From the NCBI GenBank assembly GCA_963976815.1, contig CAXBLU010000004.1:62001-126000 (forward strand): a stretch of DNA of 64,000 nt, in the 5' to 3' direction. The notes beneath the pieces were generated by a model. It saw only the letters and a program-made list of their open reading frames with translations. It did no database searches and had not been told where the DNA came from. The stretch is from JAHRVQ01 sp963976815 (GTDB lineage: Bacteria; Pseudomonadota; Gammaproteobacteria; Pseudomonadales; Azotimanducaceae). Each line of letters begins with the position of its first letter. The stretch's first letter is position 1. Made by a program: the position numbers and the translations under genes. Shown here in pieces: positions 27,501 to 36,093 of the stretch.

Positions 27501-29726
27501 GGATATTTTGTCTTTGACCAATTTAGTCACGTAACTGTAATTGGCCTCCTTATGTGGAACACAATGCAACCAGAAGCAATTAGTTTCGTCAGCATTAACG
27601 TAGGAAAAGTCATGCTCGGCGTCGTAGATAAAGGGTAATAACCCCTGTGGGTTTAGTCTTGCTAACGTGATCGCAGGCAAAAGAAAAAAGCTTCTAGATT
27701 CATCGTTAACCGCTGCTGTAACAAGCGCATGATAGTAAGAGAGAACGAGCGGGTGTATCGGCAGGATGTACTCCTTGCCGCCTAGATGGGCCATACCTAT
27801 TCTAAGAACTCGCTTCTGTGAATCGTCCAAATATCGTTTCTCGGGAATAGATTCAAGAATATTTTTGTATGCTATTACAACCGCAAGTACGAGGTTCTGA
27901 TAAGTGGGCCCCCAACCACACAATGAGGGCAGCGTCTTTTCGTCTTCGTAGTACTGATATAGCTGGCAATAAGCATCGCAGAGTTCTCCCGCTTCATCTT
28001 CAAAATCCGAAATGAGAAGTTTTTTGTCCAGGCGATCACCACGAAATAGGAGGCCCTGGCTAACAAATTCTGACTCGTAGCTGAGTAGAGTATTGAGGTG
28101 AACCGTGCCCTTAACCTCTTGATTGTTTATAAAGACACGATCTTTAGTTTTATTAAATACGCCATTGAATGTATCTGTAAACAAATGTGGCTCTTTCGTT
28201 TGGTCGAGTAACAGAGGTAGTGTAAGCACGTCTGTTGCAGCAGCCCCTTCGACATCAAAAGTAAGCTGTGATTCGCCGCTAGTCACGCTGAATGTAATTC
28301 TGTCGACTTCATTCGCCAAATCGGAAAAATCAATAATATCTTGATCTTCGACACCAAATGACTGGCCTACCTCAGATACTAGTGCGGTCTTCCCCGCTCC
28401 GGATGTTGATATCTCGAGTTGCGTCTCTTGAATTTGTAACTTCACTAGCTTCTTGATCACATCGATGCAGAAAGAGTTTCGTATTGCTTCAATGTTAAAC
28501 TGGGCTTTTCTAACGACAAGACAATGAAACCGATAGTTCTCGGAAGTTCTTTCGCGCTTTAGTTCGAACCTGAAAAATTGAGGAGTTTTATTCACTTCAC
28601 CCGTGATGACGATTGTTGTATTTGCTTTACCACCAGATATTTGAACTTGAGAACTTGACATTCCATTCTTGAGGTTGTCATCAACGAGCTTTGTTTCGCT
28701 CTGTTTAATGTTATCTCCCGTGAATTCGAGTGATAGATCAAATTCATCTAGTTCCTCATCAACAATAAGAATGAGATGCCTTGCTTTTTGCGCTGACTTA
28801 CTCGTTCCTCGGGTTCTGACTAAAAGTTCACTTGATGCTGAAGATTCACTTCTTACTTCCAAGTATTGATTTCGATTGCGATCTTGTTCTTTGCGAAATT
28901 CGTCATAGGCAACGGACTTCCAGGCGGCCGGCTCTAGAGGCGAAAAATATTTGTCGATAAACGAGCTACTGAGATCTGGCAAATTGCCTTTTAGTTGGTC
29001 CGGGTAATGCTCAAGAACATCTTCAATCTCATCATGCAGAGCTCGATTGCTATCTAAGCGCTGCCTAATCTGTTCCGGAGCACCTCGACCCTGCATTGAC
29101 TTGATTGCTGGATCTGGTAGCAAATCCAATTCTTCAAATTCAATTTTTCCATCCGCAATCGCCGTGAAAAGTGGCTCGAAGCCAAACATGCTGCCCTGGT
29201 CTTCCGCAATTAGATCAAACTGATAATCCAACAGAGTCCGAGAAATTTGTTGTGTATCTGGCTTGTTGTTTAGATTGACGAGGTTCAATAGTTGCTCTTT
29301 AACCTGAAGCGGGTGAAATATGGAATTCTCGTCAGCTAGGTCCTCGGCACTATTAACGATGGTATCCAACAAACTGTTATGAATTATTAGCAGTGCAGTT
29401 TTCTTAAAGCTGCCTTTTTGTCCCGCCACTTCATCTCGTATGTACGAAATGAAGTTTTCCGTATAACCGGGCCCTACTTCGTCATTGTGGACAACCGTGA
29501 TGAGCTTGGCGCTTTCACATTCAATATAGGCGAGCTTAGCACCTCTCGTCTCGATGATCCCAGCCACCAGATCAGGGCTGTTAAGCGAGCGATAAAGATT
29601 CAGGCTGTTATCCAAATTAGGAGACTGGAATTGATAGCGAAAGCCTGCCTCTAAGTGGTCACCCGCCCAATCCAAAAAGGAGCGGGCTAGAAAAACTTCA
29701 AATCGTTTTTCGGACATAAACCGCAT
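24570..29726 (-). CDS. dptH: DptH, phosphorothioation-dependent restriction ATPase
   Basis: A very large protein (1718 residues), the expected size for DptH of the DptFGH restriction complex that attacks DNA lacking phosphorothioates. The C-terminal part is a HerA/FtsK-like ATPase: Walker A IIGTMGTGKTQCTKS (about 1376-1392) and Walker B KLILVDEADNFM (about 1605). The N-terminal 1300 residues show no catalytic motif I can name. Its start overlaps the end of dptG by about 29 bases; an ATG three codons in (29717) is an alternative start. No frameshift was noticed. Confidence 0.9.
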   Translation of the reverse strand: MRFMSEKRFEVFLARSFLDWAGDHLEAGFRYQFQSPNLDNSLNLYRSLNSPDLVAGIIETRGAKLAYIECESAKLITVVHNDEVGPGYTENFISYIRDEVAGQKGSFKKTALLIIHNSLLDTIVNSAEDLADENSIFHPLQVKEQLLNLVNLNNKPDTQQISRTLLDYQFDLIAEDQGSMFGFEPLFTAIADGKIEFEELDLLPDPAIKSMQGRGAPEQIRQRLDSNRALHDEIEDVLEHYPDQLKGNLPDLSSSFIDKYFSPLEPAAWKSVAYDEFRKEQDRNRNQYLEVRSESSASSELLVRTRGTSKSAQKARHLILIVDEELDEFDLSLEFTGDNIKQSETKLVDDNLKNGMSSSQVQISGGKANTTIVITGEVNKTPQFFRFELKRERTSENYRFHCLVVRKAQFNIEAIRNSFCIDVIKKLVKLQIQETQLEISTSGAGKTALVSEVGQSFGVEDQDIIDFSDLANEVDRITFSVTSGESQLTFDVEGAAATDVLTLPLLLDQTKEPHLFTDTFNGVFNKTKDRVFINNQEVKGTVHLNTLLSYESEFVSQGLLFRGDRLDKKLLISDFEDEAGELCDAYCQLYQYYEDEKTLPSLCGWGPTYQNLVLAVVIAYKNILESIPEKRYLDDSQKRVLRIGMAHLGGKEYILPIHPLVLSYYHALVTAAVNDESRSFFLLPAITLARLNPQGLLPFIYDAEHDFSYVNADETNCFWLHCVPHKEANYSYVTKLVKDKISEFTIAFGVLFEKESSGTARPTLIVNSVNNFENYEVFMGVLAYVVKHKTNALNIHVNLYDDAFMESEFDRFSDCASYDRIKERYGLNKGAAKDHADTIVDMLRTRVTYSKFIHKDVSDQAYAHLTFFRNNQKLKVIDVNPEEKLSGISCDGLINGEASANEQGNYITGFGLAAVEYSGLAHVEIAKLVGRLIRPARESTVEYRDNSAIALAVDDQFRMLLERSYTSSIWTTVIDPKVTLDFFDNSENMLLIHYSDQYTSSASYDAITVTRQTDLYDRILAKEDGGLIGEFNAFNGEWLLQMVTASTNIRKERTGILAAYKLVSCLLADSDITWIPMSAAEMIRVSGNIGLNMSETELARHVQGYSSGAISDDVLFVGIKDDNLFLLPLEVKTGASYNSQKAVNQAKELVRYLVKDLLSGDTLERKIYRSLFVRQMLMQVDKYLLYSVYPEGYFAPLITTKEWWLKGDYAVVAIANYPRGFVVANLEGDNCLETSAIEVDGILKIEVPASFIAMTISKNLQGLMLNSDETAIASLAEKFWLKEVLAERFVFDDEDENPQEVESDEPEQQIASVYPFKPIIQSPQIEITASEQNQAVAEDSKELYGEALKILIGHEVNHGAAVYWEPTNTAKFMNTNSGIIGTMGTGKTQCTKSIVTQLHRNQHRNVDSKPIGMLIFDYKSDYVDDKFLAATSARKFKLHKLPYNPLSLFGDTPMLPVHTGRGFSETMGKAFGLGQKQLLRLRKLISDAYELAGISKSDPMTWTRAAPTIADVWALFMDQEKVEEDSLYAALESLHELEIFEDDVSKCTSLYELIDGITVVELAGYPPQIQNLVVALTLDLFYSQMQKQGKPHVRGDFRQVTKLILVDEADNFMSQDFPSLRKVLKEGREYGVGVILSTQDITHFKTKENDYSAYILSWVVHRVSQIKNQDIKSLFNKDDRSEQEYLMKSIRELDKHYSLYVDGDKKISKIKDKAFWEL

Positions 29727-31041
29727 CTCCGCTATCGCTCATTCGCTCAACATTACCGACCCGCTCATAAAACCGAATGAGCGCTTGCTGTGTTTTCTTA
29801 TCAAAAAAGACACCGCGCGCCTTAAATTGAATCAAAAGTTCGTGGAAGCGTAATCTTTGCTCCTCACCTATCGCTAGGTTGGTCAACAGAACGAGGTAGT
29901 CCTGATTCATTACTAATATTTTCCCAGCTCGACCGCGCGCTCTCACGAAGGTGTTACATAGTTCAACTTCAGTAGATTTGGTGAACCGATCAAGCGCCGC
30001 CTTACGATCTCCACTTTTGTCGAATTGCATTTCTGCCAACCTGAGTAATGTTGCGAACCAATAGAGAGGCTCTTGATTCTCTTCATCTACATCCAGTTCG
30101 AGATTTCTTTGAGATGCAAACTCCTTCGCGTAAGATTTTAGGTAACCACTATCAGATTGAGATAGCTTCGAAGCCAGCTCCCACAGCGGCAATCGGGCAC
30201 CTACTTCTTTAGCATCGTAGAGAGTTTCCGCCATGGATAGGTATGGGTAGATCAGGTTAAGCTTGGACGATACTCTCTTATGTCCATTTCGGCTCAGGTC
30301 CGTTCTTTCTATGCTGGCAGTTTCATTTTCCATAATGAAATAGAGCGGCCTAGCGACCGGTTCTTCTGACAAACCACTAATATTGAGTGCCAACTGGGCG
30401 GTATAAAGATAGCCGTAGAGCTTTAACAATCCTTCGAGATTCTCGATAAGGTACGAGGGCCGATTTGACAGGAACTTGATATCTCGCTGAAAACACACTG
30501 AAAGGAACGGTAGAAACGGTTTTTCATTTATTCCTTTGGAGAACTTTGAGTCGACACATCCTTCTAAAACACTTGTCGATCGCAGAGAATCGACCACTTG
30601 TTGTTCAAGAAAGTTCCTTTTCATTCGTTCCGGGTTATCGTTCGAGTAGTCTTGCATCAAGCTTGAAAATAGATCACCAAGCCGATGTTTCGCTGAGCTC
30701 GCGGTCAAATTAGAGATTTTGAATAGCAAGCATTCGGGCGCAATATCGAAGAATGCATCAGGAGAGAAATACATTTCTTCCAAGGTATCCCAGAGCTCGG
30801 GTTCATCCAGTCTCATTTCGAAATCTTCGCGACACACTTGTTGAAAGCCCGCATAAGTCGGCGAATCGATTTCTTTCACAACTAGTTTCTTAGCCAACTT
30901 TTTTTCGTAAAGATTCCGAACTACAATTCCTTTCGCAACCTCCCAATCAAAAGCACCATCATTACCAGAAGTTCGAGCAGGGAAGTAACCATTCAGGTAG
31001 TTGCTGGGTGATACGGAGATGTCATCTTTCAAAATTGACAT
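29698..31041 (-). CDS. dptG: DptG, phosphorothioation-dependent restriction protein
   Basis: A 447-residue protein in the dptG position, between dptF and dptH. It begins SILKDDISVSPSNYLNGYFPARTSGNDGAF, and its middle is leucine-rich and helical (LLKLYGYLYTAQLALNISGL). No catalytic motif is visible, as is usual for DptG. It starts 3 bases after dptF ends and overlaps dptH, so the three are co-translated. The assignment rests on gene order plus overall resemblance. Confidence 0.85.
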   Translation of the reverse strand: MSILKDDISVSPSNYLNGYFPARTSGNDGAFDWEVAKGIVVRNLYEKKLAKKLVVKEIDSPTYAGFQQVCREDFEMRLDEPELWDTLEEMYFSPDAFFDIAPECLLFKISNLTASSAKHRLGDLFSSLMQDYSNDNPERMKRNFLEQQVVDSLRSTSVLEGCVDSKFSKGINEKPFLPFLSVCFQRDIKFLSNRPSYLIENLEGLLKLYGYLYTAQLALNISGLSEEPVARPLYFIMENETASIERTDLSRNGHKRVSSKLNLIYPYLSMAETLYDAKEVGARLPLWELASKLSQSDSGYLKSYAKEFASQRNLELDVDEENQEPLYWFATLLRLAEMQFDKSGDRKAALDRFTKSTEVELCNTFVRARGRAGKILVMNQDYLVLLTNLAIGEEQRLRFHELLIQFKARGVFFDKKTQQALIRFYERVGNVERMSDSGDAVYVRKTI

Positions 31042-31043
31042 AC

Positions 31044-32630
31044 CTAGATTCCACTCACTTGAATATCGCCATCAGAATTGTTTTTGATCTTGAGCGTACT
31101 GCCACTCTTATGCAGATAAAGAACTTTTGACTCGTTTGCATGTTGAGTAATCTTATTAACCAACTCATCCAACATAACGACACTATTTTTTTCATGCCTA
31201 TTGGGTCTAAACCCGTTGACAATATCTACCATCATTGAAAGAAGGTTCACACTTACTGGCACCGGCGGTAATTGCTCATCGTTAACTTTCACGTGCAACT
31301 CCAACTTGGCGATGTCCAAACATTGGTCGAGGGCCGTTGGGGGCGAGATGGAAATATCCACTTCAGCTGCCAGATCAGCACCACCGTGAGACGATATGTA
31401 AAACTCGTCCTTAGTGAGATAGGGTGCATTTCTATTCGCGTACTTATTTATCGAACCACGAACAACCTCATTGTAGAATGACTTTAATTTCGCTCTAGCC
31501 TCCTTGGTGCCGTCGAAATCCTTATGCAACTGCCACATGCTTTTATATAACTGTAATGATTCCTCTTGAAACGAATCGAGAAAGCTTGCACAGAAATTGC
31601 TGTCTAGCTCTGAGTGCTTGAGTAGATATATGCAGCGAAGCATCGACTGAGGTGGCAGCAACTCACCAATTTCGAATTTAACGACTAGTTCGCGAAGAAA
31701 ATCACTGTATTCTTCATCCTTGAACTGAAGTGACCGATGTATCACAAATAAATCTAAAGCCTTGTTTCTAATCACACTCGGGTCGAAATCGGCTATCGCG
31801 ACTAGCAACTCATTAGCCCCGCCTTTGAACAGGTTATCAAAGAGAAACCCAGGAGTCGTTAACAAACAGTGGACAAAATCCAGCAGCATTCTTGCAGTAA
31901 TAAATTGGTCTTTTCTAATCCGCGCGCAAAAAAGCAGTTCAATAACAACTTTTTGGACGTTTTTATCACGTAATAATAATGAGTTGGCGATTAACTGATT
32001 ATCTTTCCCTGTCGACCTTGAATATTCCAAACATTTTCTAAAAGGGTTACTTGAATCGTCTCTGACAATTTTTTCCAGGAGAGAACTAAAAAATTCCGAT
32101 TCAACTCTCCCATTAACTATCTGAAATTTTTGAAAAGATTCGAAGTCGATGAAAGTGTAACAACCCGATTGGGGGTTCCCTTCCAAAAACGACCTTATCG
32201 CCTGTCGAATTTCGAGATGAGAATCGCTCCCCTCCCGCTCATAGTTCCCCAACATCCCTACGTTAATGCCAACTACAAGCGGCATCTCAGCCTCTACAAA
32301 CTTCGAGAAAACCTCGTCGAGCGTCTCGATTGCTGTGGCATCGGGGTCAAAACTGTGGGTTGCGTCGAGGTGAAATTGGACAACGAGCTCGTACTTTTCC
32401 CGATATCGAGTTAAGATTTCTGACTTTCCATCACCACTGCTTCCACACAAAAAAACTATTTCACTTGGCTTGACGTTCTTTAACTTTTCTCGAAAATCTC
32501 TCTCAACCTCAGTTTCTACATAAAGGTATTTTTTTATGGCTTCAAGCTCTACGTCAATCTCATCGCTGACAGTAGAAACTGCATACGGAGAAGATTTCGA
32601 CAAAATTCCAAGGGCTTTTTTTAATCGCAT
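31044..32630 (-). CDS. dptF: DptF, phosphorothioation-dependent restriction P-loop protein
   Basis: A 528-residue P-loop protein. Walker A is FLCGSSGDGKSE (about 60-71), followed by the family-like FHLDATHSFDPDATAIETLD. DptF is the first subunit of the DptFGH restriction complex. It heads the minus-strand operon that continues with dptG, dptH, a GIY-YIG gene and a DGQHR gene. Its promoter must lie in the gap above 32630, where I see only a weak TTGCAA-type -35. Confidence 0.9.
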   Translation of the reverse strand: MRLKKALGILSKSSPYAVSTVSDEIDVELEAIKKYLYVETEVERDFREKLKNVKPSEIVFLCGSSGDGKSEILTRYREKYELVVQFHLDATHSFDPDATAIETLDEVFSKFVEAEMPLVVGINVGMLGNYEREGSDSHLEIRQAIRSFLEGNPQSGCYTFIDFESFQKFQIVNGRVESEFFSSLLEKIVRDDSSNPFRKCLEYSRSTGKDNQLIANSLLLRDKNVQKVVIELLFCARIRKDQFITARMLLDFVHCLLTTPGFLFDNLFKGGANELLVAIADFDPSVIRNKALDLFVIHRSLQFKDEEYSDFLRELVVKFEIGELLPPQSMLRCIYLLKHSELDSNFCASFLDSFQEESLQLYKSMWQLHKDFDGTKEARAKLKSFYNEVVRGSINKYANRNAPYLTKDEFYISSHGGADLAAEVDISISPPTALDQCLDIAKLELHVKVNDEQLPPVPVSVNLLSMMVDIVNGFRPNRHEKNSVVMLDELVNKITQHANESKVLYLHKSGSTLKIKNNSDGDIQVSGI

Positions 32631-32978
32631 CGTGAGGTCCTAAATTCGTATCACTCGCTCACTATTTTCTAGTAATCAGTGAACATCAAATGTCTTTCAG
32701 TCCTTAAATCCATTGCAACATGCTTTGCCTTATATCACAAAGCTATATTTTTTCCAGATTACCTTGGTTGATTATTGACCACCGAGAATGAGAAGCAATT
32801 GCCCCACAAATCGAGTCTGGTGAATACTAACACTCTCACTTCAAGCGGACCGGAATTGTTAGTCGAATAGGAGTATCGGAACTTTCCCAGAATTGGCAAA
32901 CTCCGATCAACAGCAATCTCGAAAACACACCTCCCGCATAGCTACTACCGCCTGAGTTCGCTCATCCTCTCTACCGCC
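32631..32978. other. Leader region of the dpt operon, no gene seen
   Basis: A 348-base AT-rich gap between the dptF start and the remnant MmcQ/YjbR gene. It should carry the dptF promoter. No palindrome, terminator or RNA gene was recognised. Confidence 0.5.
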
Positions 32979-33242
32979 TTATTGATTCAAACCCAATTTC
33001 TTTTGTTTCTTCTTGCTCAACCCGAGAGACACAATCCGATGAAATTCTTCGAGGTGAAACCTCAATTCAGTTTTTTGCTTTTTTGTGACGTCGTTATGCT
33101 GAATCCAGGTCATGCCTCGAGACGGCATATAGGGTGCTGGTCTATAGCCTGGCTTTTCATCTAAAAAATGGAAGTCTTCCGAGGATACTTTGAAGGTAAA
33201 GGCGGGCTTGTCCCCTTACTCCAACCGCCAATGTCGAACACC
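32979..33242 (-). pseudogene. MmcQ/YjbR-family protein, C-terminal remnant cut by an IS element
   Basis: Minus-strand codons from 33215 to the stop at 32979 encode 78 residues (GDKPAFTFKVSSEDFHFLDE, then PGYRPAPYMPSRG and later VSLGLSKKKQKKLGLNQ). This matches the second half of MmcQ/YjbR proteins: the K-V-x-x-E-D element, RPAPYL/M, and a final LPKKxR-like basic run. Upstream the frame meets a TAA at 33216-33218; the short stretch to 33242 fits in another frame. The left end of the IS3-family element starts at 33243, so the N-terminal half is gone. I found no matching piece on the far side of the IS. Confidence 0.65.
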
Positions 33243-33316
33243 TGACCTTTCCCCCAAAAATAGAACCATGATCTCGATGAGATTTCCAGATAATGTCACC
33301 CAATGGAGATTTCAGC

Positions 33317-33583
33317 ATGAAGAAGAAACGTTACAGCGAAGAGCAGATCATAAAAGCAATCAAGCAGCATGAAGCCGGTACCAAGGTCGAAGATATCTGT
33401 CGCGATCTAGGCATATCCAACGGCACCTTCTACAACTGACGTAGCAAATACGCAGGACTTGAAGTCAACGAGGCGAAGCGACTAAGAGAACTTGAGAGTG
33501 AGAACAACAAGCTCAAAAAGTTGTTGGCTGAGAAGCTACTTGAGAACGAAGCGATGAAGGATGTCCTCTCAAAAAAGTGGTGA
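33317..33583 (+). pseudogene. IS3-family transposase OrfA, interrupted by a TGA codon
   Basis: An 88-codon frame starting MKKKRYSEEQIIKAIKQHEA, the helix-turn-helix protein of IS407-type elements. A TGA at 33437-33439 replaces the tryptophan expected in GTFYNWRSKYAG; the frame then continues normally through a leucine zipper (LRELESENNKLKKLLAEKLL) to the stop at 33581. One base change would restore it. Without OrfA or the OrfAB fusion the element should not transpose unless the TGA is read through. Confidence 0.85.
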
Positions 33584-34395
33584 AGCCTGAAGCAAGGAAG
33601 CAGGCGGTTAGCCATATGATGACAGAACACAATTTGAGTGAACGTACAGCATGCGGATTGGCTTCATTGAGCCGCACTGGATATCGCTATGAGCGTAAAG
33701 CTCGTCACGATAAGACACTGCGACGGCGGCTAAAGGAACTTGCGGCAAAACAAGCTGCTTATGGCTATCTGTTTCTTCACAGACTTCTGAAGAACGAAGG
33801 GTTAGTGATCAACAAGAAGCGAACTTATCGCATATATACCGAGGAAGGATTGCAGGTACGGACCAAGAAGCGTAAGAAACTTCAGCGGCCCAGACAGCCG
33901 ATGGTTGTGCCAGTCGAACGTAATCAAAGATGGTCAATGGACTTTGTCTCTGATCAGTTAAGTAACGGTAGAAGGTTTAGAGTCCTTAATCTGCTCGACG
34001 ACTACTCTCGAGAAGTGATCGATCAACTTGTGAGCTTTTCCATATCAGGTCAGCAAGTTGCTCGATTTTTGGATCAAGCGATTGAGTCTAGAGGAAAGCC
34101 TGCAACGGTTGTCTGTGATAACGGTACCGAGTTTACGAGTAAAGCCATGTTCTTCTGGAGCCAGGCTGCCAAGATAAAGCTTGGATTTATCCAGCCAGGT
34201 AAACCGACTCAGAATGCGTTTGTGGAAAGTTTAAATGGCAAGTTTAGAAATGAGTGTTTGAATCAACATTGGTTTAGATCACTAGACGACGCTCGAACGC
34301 AGGTCGATGCCTGGCGGTATCAGTACAACCATGTTCGGCCTCACAGCTTACTGAACTATTTAACGACTGTTGTGTTCGCAGAACAGGCAGCTTAA
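33577..34395 (+). CDS. IS3-family transposase OrfB (DDE catalytic subunit)
   Basis: A 272-residue frame intact from GTG at 33577. The DDE triad is visible: D in RWSMDFVSDQL, D in ATVVCDNGTEF and E in QNAFVESLNGKFRNECLN, 35 residues after the second D as in retroviral-type integrases. It overlaps orfA by 7 bases, fitting frameshift or reinitiation expression. The catalytic part appears complete, but orfA upstream carries a stop. Confidence 0.92.
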   Translation: MVKPEARKQAVSHMMTEHNLSERTACGLASLSRTGYRYERKARHDKTLRRRLKELAAKQAAYGYLFLHRLLKNEGLVINKKRTYRIYTEEGLQVRTKKRKKLQRPRQPMVVPVERNQRWSMDFVSDQLSNGRRFRVLNLLDDYSREVIDQLVSFSISGQQVARFLDQAIESRGKPATVVCDNGTEFTSKAMFFWSQAAKIKLGFIQPGKPTQNAFVESLNGKFRNECLNQHWFRSLDDARTQVDAWRYQYNHVRPHSLLNYLTTVVFAEQAA

Positions 34396-34443
34396 GTTAT
34401 GGAATCTCATCGAACGATTGGTACTAAGATGGGGGAAAGGTCA

Positions 34444-34724
34444 TAGTCTGAACAGAATTCAGACAGTAGCTGAGCAATAATTAAGCAGACTTGTCGTTGG
34501 ACGAGGGGGAGGTCCAAGCTAATATGGTCGCCGCCTGATGGTTGAGCAGATAGGCAGGTCAATTCAATAGCACATTGTGCTCAAGTGCTTTTGGTGCACT
34601 TTTGGTGCACTAACTCCCAACATTAGTCAGAAATGCCCAATCCACCTCAACACCAAAACCCCGATATCTATATGTTTTTATTGAGTTATTTAGTTGTCGG
34701 CTGTTGCGCAGTATTGCCCCAATA
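34444..34724. other. Island right-end arm, non-coding
   Basis: No gene is seen between the IS and the 34725 att repeat. From 34594 the sequence (GTGCACTTTTGGTGCACTAA..., then CTAACTCCCAACATTA and CAACACCAAA) is clearly related to 36587-36718. It is therefore a conserved sub-terminal arm of this element family rather than random spacer. A tandem TTTTGGTGCAC pair lies at about 34590-34609. Confidence 0.6.
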
Positions 34725-34782
34725 GGATTCAAAATCCGGTTCCTTCACGGGAGTGCCGGTTCGATTCCGGCCCTCGGTACCA
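34725..34782 (+). repeat. attR: exact 58-base copy of the tRNA-Leu 3' end
   Basis: This segment is identical to 13742-13799, from the anticodon stem through the encoded CCA. It lacks the 5' half of the tRNA, so it is not a functional gene. It marks the right boundary of the dnd/dpt island. Confidence 0.93.
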
Positions 34783-34819
34783 CGGAGAAAACATCAACCC
34801 CCTCCGCGGGAGCGCCGGC

Positions 34820-35407
34820 CTAAGCTGAGCTCAACGACCTTAAATGCTCTACTACGCTGACTGTTTGTAAAGCGTCTATCTCAGCACCATGAGCACCGCG
34901 CTCTTCGCGCAAACTCTTGACCTTGAATAGAGCTGATAAAGTGTCTAAGGAGGGCCCGCGTTCGCTGCATTTAATCTTGTTCGCCAACGCCCAGGGAAAA
35001 GCTGATTTCTGACTACAAAACACGCCTCTGATTTTCGGAACATCAAGATTGTAACGATTGTAATGCTCAATAAGTATCGGCCAATCGAAACTGGCATTGT
35101 GTATCACCACGAGGTTATCTCTCAGAGTGGTTGATATACTTTCAGCCACGCCATTGAAGGAGTCGAAATTTTGCGCTTTCTCTTGTGTAATCCCGTGGAC
35201 TGCTAGAGCTTCATCTGAAATTTCTCGAGTAGGTTTAATTAGGAATTCACTAGAGTTGCTAACTCTACAATCTCGCACCTCCACTAATCCTACAGACACT
35301 AAATCGGTGACGCCAAACTCGTCAGGAAGACCAGTTGTTTCTGTATCGAGCACCACGTAATCAGATGGTAGCTGACTGAAGGCCCAAAGTAATTCGGTAA
35401 GGATCAT
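34820..35407 (-). CDS. DnaQ-like 3'-5' exonuclease (DEDDh)
   Basis: A 195-residue exonuclease domain. Exo I is VVLDTETTGLPDEFG (Asp21 and Glu23), Exo II is LVVIHNASFDWPILIEHYN, and Exo III ends HGAEIDALQTV with the DEDDh histidine. The N-terminal methionine overlaps the RES gene stop by 4 bases, so it is the third gene of an Xre-RES-exonuclease operon. The substrate (DNA or RNA) cannot be told from sequence. It is standalone, with no polymerase or GIY-YIG fusion. Confidence 0.85.
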   Translation of the reverse strand: MILTELLWAFSQLPSDYVVLDTETTGLPDEFGVTDLVSVGLVEVRDCRVSNSSEFLIKPTREISDEALAVHGITQEKAQNFDSFNGVAESISTTLRDNLVVIHNASFDWPILIEHYNRYNLDVPKIRGVFCSQKSAFPWALANKIKCSERGPSLDTLSALFKVKSLREERGAHGAEIDALQTVSVVEHLRSLSSA

Positions 35408-36093
35408 ACGCCTGCGCCCCCATCGAGAATCTCCACGCGAGGCTCCAACCCTACTTGGAAGTGATACCGAATAAATCGGATGTGTCTAGCCTCTGTTATA
35501 GCTTTTGGCCGCATCACGGCGATACACTCACCTTTTTTCCGCACACTCTTGTATAAAACTCCATAACTTCTCATGTTCCTTAGACGCTCTCCCAGTACCT
35601 GTGAGTGGTAGTAGTTATCGGGGTGGTAGATATCTGCATCTTCGAATTGACGAACGTCATGAAATTCCTTATCAACAGATGCTCGTATCACTCGCATATC
35701 CGCAGTTTCGTTATCGATACCGGAGTTTTGAAAGAAATTTTTTCGGTGATAGAGCGTTTCTGCAACCGCAACATCCTCGTTCAATGCACAGTAATAGACA
35801 CCAAAGTCTTTGTTGAAACGACCACCCTGTCCCACTTGCGGAGGATGAGTGAACGCAGCCATGATCCAAGAGGCCCCATTACCGCTAACAATGTCTTCAC
35901 GGGCAACTCTTGACATGTCACCGACATCATCTCGCAGCCTGGGATTAGTCAGAGATTCTATTTGATAAAGGAGATCAAATTCAGCAGGGCTTGAAACTCG
36001 CTCAAACAAGTCTATCTGCGGATAGCGACTCGGAATAATTCGCCAGACTTCACTGTCAACATGGAACTCGTGTACGTCACCCGGGTCGATCAC
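35404..36093 (-). CDS. RES-domain toxin (NAD-degrading family)
   Basis: A 229-residue protein with the RES core. The name-giving residues appear as Arg92 in QGGRFNKDFGVYY, Glu112 in VAVAETLYHR and Ser183 in LYKSVRKKGECIAV. Members of this family deplete NAD+ and are held in check by Xre/MbcA-type antitoxins. The gene overlaps the Xre-type gene upstream and the exonuclease downstream by 4 bases each. The family usually has about 150-230 residues, so this is full length. Confidence 0.88.
   Translation of the reverse strand: MIDPGDVHEFHVDSEVWRIIPSRYPQIDLFERVSSPAEFDLLYQIESLTNPRLRDDVGDMSRVAREDIVSGNGASWIMAAFTHPPQVGQGGRFNKDFGVYYCALNEDVAVAETLYHRKNFFQNSGIDNETADMRVIRASVDKEFHDVRQFEDADIYHPDNYYHSQVLGERLRNMRSYGVLYKSVRKKGECIAVMRPKAITEARHIRFIRYHFQVGLEPRVEILDGGAGV

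Larger units (their letters stand above)
33243..34443 (+). mobile_element. IS3-family element (IS407-like), 1201 bases
   Basis: The ends are inverted repeats beginning TGACCTTTCCCCC (33243) and ending GGGGGAAAGGTCA (34443), with imperfect matching continuing inward (GATGAGATTTCC against GATGAGATTCC). It contains orfA and orfB in overlapping frames, as in the IS407 group. The four bases on either side (CACC and TAGT) do not match, so no target duplication is visible; one flank was probably changed after insertion. orfA has an in-frame stop, so the copy may be inactive. Confidence 0.9.
13742..34782. mobile_element. Genomic island in tRNA-Leu carrying a dnd/dpt phosphorothioation system
   Basis: The last 58 bases of tRNA-Leu(CAA) (13742-13799) are repeated exactly at 34725-34782. 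This is the attL/attR signature of a tyrosine-recombinase element inserted at a tRNA 3' end. The enclosed 21 kb holds DUF429, DUF4007, a methyltransferase, dndBCDE, a DGQHR protein, a GIY-YIG protein, dptHGF and an IS3-family element. The dpt part is visibly richer in A+T than the flanking core genes. No integrase or excisionase gene is present inside, so the element is probably no longer self-mobile. Confidence 0.85.

Noticed and set aside
31201..32414. Several plus-strand frames antisense to dptF
   Set aside because: All are short, overlap a strongly supported gene and have no motif of their own.
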